Part shown: piece after piece, positions 32,794-41,600 of the stretch
Numbering within the stretch: position 1 is the first letter of the stretch
Layout: each line of letters starts with the position of its first letter
Assembly (NCBI GenBank): GCA_964493695.1
Contig: CAZBPG010000008.1
Coordinates: 3,740-67,739 of the forward strand
Reading direction: 5' to 3'
From: Bog-950 sp964493695
GTDB lineage: Bacteria > Bacteroidota > Bacteroidia > Chitinophagales > LD1
DNA: 64,000 nucleotides
The notes under the pieces: generated by a model
The model's database searches: none
Seen by the model: the letters and a program-made list of their open reading frames with translations, nothing else
Told to the model about the DNA's origin: nothing
Made by a program: the position numbers and the translations under genes

Positions 32794-33711
32794 TTAGTTT
32801 TGAATAATCAGTTTCTTCGTTGCACTCGCCCCACCGGCACCGGCTTGCCTGCCGGACAGGCAGGTTAGGGTAACCAGATAAATTCCGTTGGGAAGATTTC
32901 CGGTTGATAGCACAACCGTTTTGGGCGCAACCCCGAAAGGGTTCCAAACCCTTTCGGGGTTTAGCACCACCCTGCCCGTTAAATCTGTAACGGTTAGCGT
33001 AGCACTCTCAGCACCTTCGGGAGTGGTGATAGTAACGGTGGTGGTAGCGGGGTTGGGATGAATTTCGAATTGCGGATTTTGAATTGCGGATTGAGGAATA
33101 CCGGTAAGGCAACCTTGATTAAGCCCTGCATAAAAACCGGTAATGGTGCTATCGCCATAATCGCAGATACCATAACTGTCACCATCTATAAGGCAATTAG
33201 GATAAAGGCGTGGGTAGATATAATTTGAGCCTATTTTTTCTGTGTAGGTTACAGTATCAGCCCACACACTCACCGTAAGCCCTGTTGAATCGCGAACTAT
33301 TTTAGTATGAAAGGAACGAAGTGTTTGATTGCTTAGAACAATAGAATCTATCCCCACAACCACTGCCTTTATTATAGTATCTCTTGGTGTGCATGCTAAA
33401 TAAGTATTCCAGTAAGATACGGTATCACCAATATTTGCATTGAAGTAATACATTGAGCGAAAACGGCCATCGAAGAAGAAATAAACTGTGTCATTAAAAC
33501 TGTAAGTATAAAGGGGAACGTACTTCCCGAGTTTCTGACAAACTATACCATCAACAAGCGTATCTTTTTCAACTTTTATTGTGCCGAAAGATGGAGGAGA
33601 CATCCAAAAGTAAGTAGTAAGCCAGGTAGAAGAAGGCAACGCCCAATTCTGCGCCCTCGCACCAACCACCAACCCCAAACCAAAAACAAGAAACAGTAAA
33701 CCCTTCTTCAT
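32794..33711 (-). CDS. Secreted T9SS cargo protein carrying two palindromic inserts
   Basis: The 305-residue product has a signal peptide (MKKGLLFLVFGLGLVVGARA), a beta-rich region of about 200 residues without a recognised domain (for example YSFNDTVYFFFDGRF), and a C-terminal type IX sorting domain from FEIHPNPATTTVTITTPEGA to SATKKLIIQN. Within the sorting domain two stretches are foreign: LNPERVWNPFGVAPK, encoded by a perfect 15-bp-arm palindrome, and CLSGRQAGAGG, encoded by the same element found in alaS. Without them the domain would read continuously as in the neighbouring paralogue. Probably co-transcribed with that gene (6-bp gap). Confidence 0.85.
   Translation of the reverse strand: MKKGLLFLVFGLGLVVGARAQNWALPSSTWLTTYFWMSPPSFGTIKVEKDTLVDGIVCQKLGKYVPLYTYSFNDTVYFFFDGRFRSMYYFNANIGDTVSYWNTYLACTPRDTIIKAVVVGIDSIVLSNQTLRSFHTKIVRDSTGLTVSVWADTVTYTEKIGSNYIYPRLYPNCLIDGDSYGICDYGDSTITGFYAGLNQGCLTGIPQSAIQNPQFEIHPNPATTTVTITTPEGAESATLTVTDLTGRVVLNPERVWNPFGVAPKTVVLSTGNLPNGIYLVTLTCLSGRQAGAGGASATKKLIIQN
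32846..32864. repeat. TGCCTG-CCGGA-CAGGCA palindrome inside a T9SS gene
   Basis: It shares the 17-bp core with the palindrome in alaS (945-965), here on the plus strand within a minus-strand gene, encoding LSGRQAG near the C-terminus of the T9SS cargo protein. Two copies in two unrelated coding genes mark it as a dispersed element. Confidence 0.7.
32929..32961. repeat. Perfect 15-bp-arm palindrome inside a T9SS gene
   Basis: AACCCCGAAAGGGTT (32929-32943), CCA, AACCCTTTCGGGGTT (32947-32961). It is read on the minus strand as NPERVWNPFGV, between TGRVVL and TVVLSTGNLPNG, where paralogous sorting domains have no insertion. Confidence 0.75.
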
Positions 33712-33728
33712 GCGCTTTCAGTTTTACC

Positions 33729-34056
33729 TACCCGTGCCACGGTTCAAAACCGTGGCACGGGTAACCGGCATTAAAACTAACCCCCTTTTCCGATAAAAAG
33801 AAACCGGTATGCGTTAAGCATAAAAAAATGACAGTTCCATGACAATGCAGCCCGCCCGATTTAGGAGCGGACTTTAGTCCGCATAGATAAAATACATTCC
33901 TTTTATCCTTGCCTTTACCGTTGGTTTAAACCAACGGTAACAGCCGATAAGCGGAATACTTTGTTTAACTGCGGACTAAAGTCCGCTGCCGGCACCCGCC
34001 AGTTTAAGTTAGCAAGGGCGGAGGTAAGCATAAAAAAATGACAGTTCCATGACAAT
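33729..34056. repeat. Cluster of palindromes and a 32-bp direct repeat
   Basis: No gene seen. TACCCGTGCCACGGTT and its complement (33729-33763) form a 16-bp-arm hairpin related to the terminator at 6322. GCGGACTTTAGTCCGC (about 33872-33887), TACCGTTGGTTTAAACCAAC (about 33917-33936) and GCGGACTAAAGTCCGC (about 33970-33985) are further palindromes. A 32-bp sequence that ends ATGACAGTTCCATGACAAT occurs identically at 33815-33846 and 34025-34056, bracketing the palindromes; a variant is at 13461-13479. Confidence 0.65.
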
Positions 34057-34098
34057 CGTTTTTTCGTTCAAAAACACAGGTTTACTAGCCATTCCCCC

Positions 34099-34350
34099 CC
34101 GCCCCGAAGCCTGAGGCGGATGGCCGGTGACACGGGAGAGGCCAACAGCGGCAGCAGTTACCCGCCTCAGGCTCCCGGGCGGGTTGCCGGCCGCAGTGTT
34201 GAGCCGCCTCGGGCTTAGGGGCGGGTTTATTTTGGTGGCGGCCAACCGCCTGAGCCTTTGAGGCGGACGGACAGTGGCACTGTTCAGCCGCCTCTGCCGC
34301 ACGGGCGGGTTACTGGCGGCAGCAGCCATCCGCCCCGGCCATTGGGGCGG
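34099..34350. repeat. Array of six GC-rich hairpins with 42-bp period
   Basis: Hairpins with CCGCC/GGCGG arms occupy 34099-34119, 34161-34183, 34204-34224, 34246-34266, 34288-34309 and 34330-34350. Starts are spaced 62, 43, 42, 42 and 42 bp. Loops differ (for example GAGCCTTTGA, TCTGCCGCACG) while arms are kept. Both strands read as 14-residue peptide repeats (minus NPPxxxRRLxxA, plus PPxPxGRVxGG), but the plus frame has a TAG stop and neither looks like a gene. The GC content is far above the surroundings. Confidence 0.7.
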
Positions 34351-34425
34351 GGCCAAACCGGCAACGGAGGCCCTCTTTTTGTTGTAAAAAATTTGTTTTT
34401 CCTTTACAAAACAAACAACACCGCT

Positions 34426-35112
34426 ATGGAACACAGTCGCTACCTGCCTAAAGATGATTCGGGCAGGAACATTTGGCTTAAAAATTTCAGCAGTAAACTG
34501 CCTGCCTACGCCACAAAACTCAACCTTACTCCGGCACAGGTGGATGATATACAAAAAGCTTCGGCTTATTTCGATTATGTGCTTCAACTTACCCTTGAAA
34601 CCGAAAATTATAAAACGGCCATAGTAAAATACAAAAACCTGCTGCGCGATGGCAGCGAAAACCCCATTGGCACCGTGCCGCAACTCATGGCCGGCACCGC
34701 CCCCGATGCCGTGCCTGCCGGTATTTTTAAGCGGGTGGGCAGCTTGGTGGCGCTTATTAAGCTTCACAAAAATTTTACCGAAAGCATTGGCAAAGATCTG
34801 GGAATAATTGGCGGTGATGTTGCCGTTGATTTAAGCACCGCAAAACCCGAACCCAAGGCAAGTCTCAAAAACGGTCACGCTTATTTGCAATGGATAACCG
34901 GCCACGCCCACGCGGCAGATATTAAAGCCGACTACGGCAACGGGCAGGGTTTTGTAACCATTGCGCGCATTACTCACAACCATTACTTAGACCCTCACCT
35001 GCCGCCCACCGGTTCGGCTGTAGTTTATAAATATATGCTCCGCTATGTTTTTAAAGACGAAGAAGCAGGCGAATGGAGTGGCGAAGTTTCTATAACTGTT
35101 ACCGGTGTGTAA
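34426..35112 (+). CDS. Hypothetical protein with C-terminal fibronectin-III-like domain
   Basis: The 228-residue product starts MEHSRYLPKDDSGRNIWLKN; I choose this ATG (34426) because the in-frame sequence upstream is the hairpin array. Residues about 1-135 are helical (FSSKLPAYATKLNLTPAQVD, TETENYKTAIVKYKNLLRDG), then about 145-228 form an FN3-like beta-sandwich ending EAGEWSGEVSITVTG. Similar unnamed proteins occur in Bacteroidota. No signal peptide is seen. It shares an upstream ATGACAGTTCCATGACAAT motif with other genes in this window. Function unknown. Confidence 0.8.
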   Translation: MEHSRYLPKDDSGRNIWLKNFSSKLPAYATKLNLTPAQVDDIQKASAYFDYVLQLTLETENYKTAIVKYKNLLRDGSENPIGTVPQLMAGTAPDAVPAGIFKRVGSLVALIKLHKNFTESIGKDLGIIGGDVAVDLSTAKPEPKASLKNGHAYLQWITGHAHAADIKADYGNGQGFVTIARITHNHYLDPHLPPTGSAVVYKYMLRYVFKDEEAGEWSGEVSITVTGV

Positions 35113-35182
35113 AACAACACCGGTAAAAGCAAAAGCGGCCCCTGGAGTGCTTTAGCAAGCGCGGTGATAAGGCAAAAGGCCA

Positions 35183-35310
35183 ACCCCTAAATCCCCTTCC
35201 CGCAATAAGCGGGATGAAACAAAAGGGGACTTTAACAGCCAACAGCCGGTGAGCTATTTTGCGTGGCGGTTCTCCCTTTAGAGCCTGTCCCGAATCTTTT
35301 TCGGGAGGGT
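35183..35310. repeat. Dispersed palindrome block after the FN3-like gene
   Basis: AACCCCTAAATCCCCTTCCC, then a CCCGC-AATAA-GCGGG hairpin (about 35200-35213), AAAGGGGACTTTAACAGCC, and TCCCGAATCTTTTTCGGGA (about 35287-35305) followed by GGGTTAGGGGG. These are relatives of the CCCCTTTAGGGG element at 21259. No gene seen. Confidence 0.6.
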
Positions 35311-35358
35311 TAGGGGGTTGTAATAACAAGCACTGGTTAACCGGTTGCGGGTAACTGT

Positions 35359-38300
35359 CTACTTCTTCTTCAGTTCCTCAATTTCGCGTTTCAGTTCTTC
35401 AATCATCTGCTGCTGTTCCTGCACGGCTTTAACCAAAGGCACCACAAAGTCGGCATAGCGCAAGCCATACAACCCTCCCTTATCCTGCGGCTTATCTACC
35501 CCGCTGAACGAATATCCTGCTTTAATAGCAGCTTGTTCCACCTCCTGGGCAAGGAAACCGCTAAAGGCGGTTTTTTGTATGTCATACTTTCCGGCCCAGT
35601 TAACGGTATCTGTTTTGCCCCACATCAGTTCATGTTCTTTGTCAATGTCGTAGTAATAAGTAACCGGTCGCAATTGGTTGATGAAACTAAGCCCCGCAAC
35701 ATTTTCCTGCACACCGGTTTTTGTGCGGGCATCCGAAAGGGTAGTCCAGCCCACCTGCCCGCCAATAGAAGCCATGGAAGCGTTTCCAATCCTTACACGG
35801 TTATCGCCTCCCAGCGCAAGGTTACCGTTTCCGGCAATTACTATACAGTTGATGCGGGCATCGTTATCTGAACCGGCATAGTACCCCAAAAAAGTATTAT
35901 AAGTTCCGGAAACAATAGCCGTTCCGTAGTATCCCGCACGGTAGCCAAAAGCGGTATTTCTTCCTCCGGTTGAATTGTAAAGCGAATAGTAACCCATGGC
36001 TGTGTTATAATCACCGGTTATATTGTTATACAGGGCTAAGGAGCCCACCGCGGTATTGTTAGATCCTCCGTCATTGGCATAAAGGCTGTTATAACCCACC
36101 GCGGTATTGTAGCCGGATGATTGATTAGAGTAAAGCGCACTATGGCCCAGGGCTGTGTTGTAATTGCCCGATGAATTAATCCACATGGTTTGTGTTCCGA
36201 TGGAGGTGTTGTAGTTTCCGGTATTAAGCGAAGCAGTAGTGTTGCCGCGCAGGGCTTCATAACCCAGCGCTACATTTTCATTATTGAAAGCAGTGGTGGT
36301 GTTATTAGCATTCATCATGGCTCTATAACCCACTGCAGTAGCATGGCTACCGGCTTTGTTAAACAACAGGGCATCGTAACCAATGGCCGTGTTGGAATTA
36401 CCGATAGTATTCCAGTAAAGCGAATTCAAACCAACTGCCGTATTATATACACCGGTGGTATTGGAATAAAGCGTTTGCACTCCGCAGGCAGTATTATACG
36501 AACCGGTGGTATTGGAATAAAGGGCTGTATAACCACCGGCAAAGTTGTATTCACCACTGCTGTTCGACAGCAGAGACCGGGAACCCAGGGCGGTATTGTA
36601 ATTGCCGGTGTTATCAGAAGCGTTTGCACTTCCCGCCAGTGCCACATAACCAAGGGCTACATTGTAGTTGGAAAAAGCTGTAGTGGTATTGTTGCTGCGT
36701 ACCATAGCGCTATAACCAACAGCTGTTGCGTAACTTCCTGCTTTGCTCTCATAAAGCGCCTGAGCGCCTAAAGCCGTATTGTATTCTCCGGTAGTATTAT
36801 TATTTAAACTTAACATGCCAAAGGCAGCGTTAAGAACTCCGGTGGTATTATTATAGAGCGCAAAACTTCCGGAGCCGGTGTTATAGTTGCCGGTAGTGTT
36901 ATAATGAAGTGCACGGTGTCCGGTGGCAGTATTGGAATTGCCGGTGCTGTTTGAATAAAGAGCTTCATTACCCAAAGCTGAATTATATTGACCGCTTGTA
37001 TTGGAATAAAAAGCGCTGCGCCCGATAGCCGTGTTGTAATAGCCGGTTGTATTGGAATACCCTGAAATATAGCCGACAAACGTATTATAATAGCCAATGG
37101 TGTTGGATGAACCGGCACTTGTTCCAACAAAGGTATTGTAAGAAGCAAGGTTGTTGTAACCCGTTGCCGTTCCAATAAAGGTATTGTTGGCTCCCGATGT
37201 GTTGGTAAATCCCGCATCGTCACCTATAAAGGTATTGGATACACCGGTTGAAATGCTATTGCCTGCCTGATGTCCGAAAAAGGCGTTTTGGTTTACATTA
37301 TCAATTCTTCCGGCTCTTTCGTTGTTTACCCTGATATTAAACGGAATATTATCGGTGGTGCCGATAAAATTGGTGCCGTCCACCGTTCCGCTGTTTCCGG
37401 TGAGGCTCCAGGCATTTAATGCTCCATCTGCGCCTGTAGCACCTGTGGCTCCGGTAGTTCCGTTTGTGCCGGCTGCGCCCGTTGCACCTGTCGCGCCTGT
37501 AGCACCTGTAGCTCCATTACTTCCGTTGGTTCCGTTGGCGCCTGTAGCACCTGTTGCTCCCGTAGCACCGGGAGCTCCGTTGCTGCCATTGATTCCGTTA
37601 GAACCGGTGGCACCGGTAGGGCCTGTAGCTCCGGTTACACCGGCACCGGTAGCACCGGTATTTCCGGCTGTGCCTGTTGCGCCTGTTGCTCCGTTGCTTC
37701 CGGTTGGGCCGGTAGGGCCTGTAGGCCCGGTTGCACCGCCTCCTGCTCCAGTAGGGCCGGTAGGGCCTGTAGCTCCTGTTACACCGGCACCGGTAGCACC
37801 GGTATTTCCGGCTGGGCCTGTTGCGCCCGTTGCACCGTTGCTGCCTGTCGGGCCGGTAGGGCCTGTAGGTCCGGTTGCACCGCCACCGCTGCCCGTTGCT
37901 CCGGTGGGTCCTGTAGCGCCTGTTACACCGGCACCGGTAGCACCGGTATTTCCGGCTGTGCCAGTAGCGCCCGTTGCACCGTTGCTGCCTGTCGGGCCGG
38001 TAGGGCCTGTAGGTCCGGTTGCACCTCCACCGCTGCCCGTTGCTCCGGTAGGTCCGGCAGGGCCTGTAGCTCCGGTTGGCCCAATTGCACTGTTTCCTGC
38101 AAACAAGGCATACGGAACACTGATTAGCTGAGAGGTGCCCATGTCAGTAAAAGTGCCGCTGTTATTAATATCGGTTTCAACCTGTAAAAACTTGGCACCG
38201 TTGCCCCAGTTAACACTGCTTAAATTGTTCACGCTGCCAATCTGCACGTTTACCAGGCCAAACTGGTTGGCAGTGGTGTTTTGGGTTTCAGTAAAAACCG

Positions 38301-38478
38301 CATTACCCGCGGCACTGCCATCGTGAATAGTGAAGCGGAGTGCAATGTTTTGGTTCTGCAGCACATCGCCCTGCGCATTGCGGACTACTGCCTGATAGTT
38401 GAAAAATTGAGGTGCCTGAGCTGTGGCAAACACCATGCAGAGCATAGCGCTGAAAGCGCTGAGGATTTTCTTTTTCAT
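35359..38478 (-). CDS. Collagen-like surface fibre protein with S74 chaperone domain
   Basis: The 1039-residue product has a signal peptide (MKKKILSAFSAMLCMVFATA), an N-terminal domain (about 22-135, APQFFNYQAVVRNAQGDVL ... ISVPYALFAGNSA) shared with the next gene, and a collagen-like Gly-x-Thr/Pro region (about 137-345, GPTGATG units). A long series of YadA-head-like repeats (NTTGxYNTAxG) follows to about 890. The C-terminal intramolecular chaperone domain of the endosialidase/S74 type (SDARTKTGVQENVAGLSFIN) carries FLAQEVEQAA and a final coiled coil, EELKREIEELKKK. Such proteins form trimeric fibres; S74 domains fold and may release the fibre. A surface adhesin or particle fibre is inferred. 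Confidence 0.88.
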   Translation of the reverse strand: MKKKILSAFSAMLCMVFATAQAPQFFNYQAVVRNAQGDVLQNQNIALRFTIHDGSAAGNAVFTETQNTTANQFGLVNVQIGSVNNLSSVNWGNGAKFLQVETDINNSGTFTDMGTSQLISVPYALFAGNSAIGPTGATGPAGPTGATGSGGGATGPTGPTGPTGSNGATGATGTAGNTGATGAGVTGATGPTGATGSGGGATGPTGPTGPTGSNGATGATGPAGNTGATGAGVTGATGPTGPTGAGGGATGPTGPTGPTGSNGATGATGTAGNTGATGAGVTGATGPTGATGSNGINGSNGAPGATGATGATGANGTNGSNGATGATGATGATGAAGTNGTTGATGATGADGALNAWSLTGNSGTVDGTNFIGTTDNIPFNIRVNNERAGRIDNVNQNAFFGHQAGNSISTGVSNTFIGDDAGFTNTSGANNTFIGTATGYNNLASYNTFVGTSAGSSNTIGYYNTFVGYISGYSNTTGYYNTAIGRSAFYSNTSGQYNSALGNEALYSNSTGNSNTATGHRALHYNTTGNYNTGSGSFALYNNTTGVLNAAFGMLSLNNNTTGEYNTALGAQALYESKAGSYATAVGYSAMVRSNNTTTAFSNYNVALGYVALAGSANASDNTGNYNTALGSRSLLSNSSGEYNFAGGYTALYSNTTGSYNTACGVQTLYSNTTGVYNTAVGLNSLYWNTIGNSNTAIGYDALLFNKAGSHATAVGYRAMMNANNTTTAFNNENVALGYEALRGNTTASLNTGNYNTSIGTQTMWINSSGNYNTALGHSALYSNQSSGYNTAVGYNSLYANDGGSNNTAVGSLALYNNITGDYNTAMGYYSLYNSTGGRNTAFGYRAGYYGTAIVSGTYNTFLGYYAGSDNDARINCIVIAGNGNLALGGDNRVRIGNASMASIGGQVGWTTLSDARTKTGVQENVAGLSFINQLRPVTYYYDIDKEHELMWGKTDTVNWAGKYDIQKTAFSGFLAQEVEQAAIKAGYSFSGVDKPQDKGGLYGLRYADFVVPLVKAVQEQQQMIEELKREIEELKKK

Positions 38479-38543
38479 ACAACGATTTTAGTTAGTGCGG
38501 GAGCAAGGTAAATAATGTATGGCAAAAGCAGAAATGTAAATAG

Positions 38544-38572
38544 CAAAGCCATCCTTTAAAGGGATGGCTTTG
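38544..38572 (-). terminator. Hairpin between the two collagen-like genes
   Basis: CAAAGCCATCC and GGATGGCTTTG (11-bp arms) lie downstream of the larger collagen-like gene (ends 38605) and upstream of the next gene. T content after the stem is modest, so termination may be partial. Confidence 0.55.
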
Positions 38573-38604
38573 TTGTTTATACCATAGCGCACAAAGGCAA
38601 GCGC

Positions 38605-41600
38605 TTAAAACGCCCGCACGGCACGCACGTAGTTGGCCTGGTTTTTAGCGGGGTTGGCATAACTGCCGTTCAAGAAATCTACCCCGATACTGCCTGTCGG
38701 GCTGTTTTCACTCGAAGTGGCATAAGAGCAGGTGCTACCGCATCCAGGTGATACACTAAAGCCCCCCAAACCTACCAGATGAAGGTTAGTGTACATCAAA
38801 TATGCTTCATCTCTTGAAGGAAGGAACCAGTCGCTGTAACCACCTAAGCTAAGCGCATCGCAAATTTTAGCCGATATGTTGGCCTGTGCACAAAAAGCCG
38901 CTATGGCAGCGGTGTTACTGGCACCGGTACCGAAGGCTGTACTGGTGGCTATGCTGGTACCGTTGCAACCCCATTGGTAATTGCCCAGATTGGTTGGGGT
39001 GCACACCAAACCGTGGTTGCCGGTGCTATCAATGTAAAATACTAAGCCACCGGCATAGTTCTGCCCTATGTAAGGGGTAGGAGGAACAAGCGTACTAAAT
39101 ACTTTTTCAGCACCGTACACGGTGCCCTTGCTGTTGGTTGCATAAGCCCTTACGTAGTAAGTCTGCCCGCCCAGCAATCCGGTAATGTTCGAAACAAATG
39201 CCCCGCTGCCTGCCCCCTGAGTGGTTTTTGCATTGGCAGTAGTGGGGTTACTGTTTAAACTCCAGCAAACGCCTTTCTGGGTTATGGCGCAGCCACCGTC
39301 ATCGGTTACTTCACCGCCCGATACAGCCGTGAAAGTATCAATAGCCGTAACATCGGCAGTAGTAACCGTTGGGGTTAAACCGGTGCTTACCGTGTTTTGT
39401 GCACCGTAACCGGTACCGGTGCTGTTGGTGGCATAAGCACGTATGTAATACACGGTGTTGCAACCGCTGAGGCCCGTTACCGTGCTGGTAAAGTAACCCA
39501 AACCGCTGCCGTCTGTGCTGAAACTGCTGCTCAGGGTGGGGTTGGCACTGGTGCTCCAGCATACCCCGCGGGCAGTAACGGTGCTGCCGCCATCATCGCT
39601 TACATAACCCCCGCTGCTGGCTGTGGAAGTGCCGGTAAGGGTTGAAGTAGAAGTGGCAACAGTAGGAACGCTTGGCCCCGGAAACACCAATGCGCTGGTG
39701 GTAAAGCTTACCTGATTGCCGTAAGTGGTACTCACCCCGTTAGTGGCATAAGCCCGCACATAGTAAAGTGTGGAAGGTATTAAACCGGTAAGCGTGCTGC
39801 TGTAATTGGCCGAACCGGTGCCGTCATTGGTAAAACTATTGGCCAAAGTAGGAGAGGGGTTTACATCCCAAACCACTCCCTTGGCGGTAATAGCCGAACC
39901 ACCGTTGCTGGTAATAGTGCCTCCCGAGCCCGCCAGGGTAGAAGATATACCCCCTACAGCGTTGGTAGTAAGCACCGGTGCGGTGAGTGCGAGGGTAGTA
40001 AAGTTGTATTCGTTACCGTAAACAGTGCCGCCACCGTTTACTGCAAACGCACGCACATAGTAAGTGGTATTGGGCGATAGTCCGGTTATGGGTGCACTGA
40101 AACTACCCAGTCCTGCTGTCTGCGTGTAAGTAAAGTGAGCAGTGGTGGGGTTGGAAGAAGTATTCCAGCAAACACCGCGGCTGGTTACGGTAGAGCCGTT
40201 ATCGGCTGTTACGTTTCCACCGCTGGTGGCAGTAGTATACGATACGCTGCTGACAGCCGTTGTGGTAACCGAAGCCAGCGAGAGGGTAAGCGTGGTAAAC
40301 GATAACTCGTTTCCGTAAGCGGTGCCCTGTGCATTGGTAGCGTAAGCTCGAACATAGTAGAGGGTGTTAGGGCTTAAGCCGGTCATGAGCGCATTAAAGC
40401 TACCGGTAACGGTACCTGCGGCTGAAGTGGCATCGGCAGTAGTAGGATTACTTGATGTTGACCAGCAAACCCCGCTGCCGGTTAAGGCACTGCCCCCGTC
40501 ATCGCTGATGTTGCCGCCACCCATAGCGCTGGTAAGCGAGATATTATACACGGTGTTAGTAGTAAGGGCTGGAACAGTAAGCGCAAGCGTGGTAAAGCTT
40601 AACTCATTGCCGTAAGAACTGCCGATGGTGTTGGTGGCAAATGATCTTACATAATAAGTAGTATTAGGCAACAGCGAAGTAAACGAAGCGCTGAAAGCAC
40701 CGGTGCCGCTGCCGGCCAGCACATAAGCATCGGCCAGAGAAGGAGAGGTGCTTGTGCTGTAACAGAACCCGCGGGCCAAAATCAATTCGTTGCCGCTGGC
40801 GGTTACATTGCCATCAGCCTGCACACTGGTATAGCTGATCGATGAAATACCGGTAGTGGTAACCACCGGCAAAGCCGCAGTGCTCCGCAAAATCTGACCG
40901 GTAGAAGTAACCACTACGTTCGGTAAATCGGCAGTGGTGGCTGCGTAGGCCCCCTGGCAGTACAAGGAAGTAATGTTGCCATCGCCCAGCCTTACCTGAT
41001 TGCCGGCAGTAGCCAGTGCGTTGGCTCCAATTACAGTAACATTAGTAAAGCCGCCACTGTTTACGTTGGCGTTGAAGCCCAATCCGGTATTATACGAACC
41101 GGAGGTGTTGTTTTTAAGTGCATCTGCGCCAATAGCGCTGTTGCGGTCGCCCGTGGTGCTGTTATAAAGCGCACCGGAACCACAGGCCACATTTTCAGCT
41201 CCTTCGGTATTTTTATACAGTGCCACATATCCGCTGGCGGTATTATGGTTGCCCGTAGTGTTGTAAAGCATTGCCGCCAAACCGGTGGCTGTATTTTGAA
41301 AGCCCGTTGTGTTGTATAAAAGAGATGACTCACCAGTAGCTGTGTTATTGCTCCCGGTGGTATTCGATTTAAGTGCAGAGTAACCGATAGCGGTATTGGA
41401 AATACCGGTGGTATTATTGTAAAGTGAAGTTCTGCCGCTGGCGGTATTATTGTATCCTGTAGTGTTAGACCTTAGAGCACCAACTCCTACGGCAGTATTT
41501 TCCATTCCGGTGGTGTTTAAAAAAAGCGCGTTGGAGCCGATTGCTACATTCTGCCAACCACTGGTATTGGCTTTAAGTGCCCCCCATCCTACCGATGAAT

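Noticed and set aside
34099..34350. The 42-bp hairpin series as a second CRISPR array
   Set aside because: The repeated parts are short palindromic arms with variable loops, spacers are not unique 30-mers, and no cas genes adjoin.
34009..34767. 252-residue minus-strand open frame
   Set aside because: Its first half is antisense to a convincing gene and the rest is the hairpin array; composition is repeat-driven.
37322..38131. Plus-strand frames opposite the collagen regions (Pro-Val-Ala-rich)
   Set aside because: They are reverse complements of Gly-x-Thr repeats and have no start, signal or domain support.
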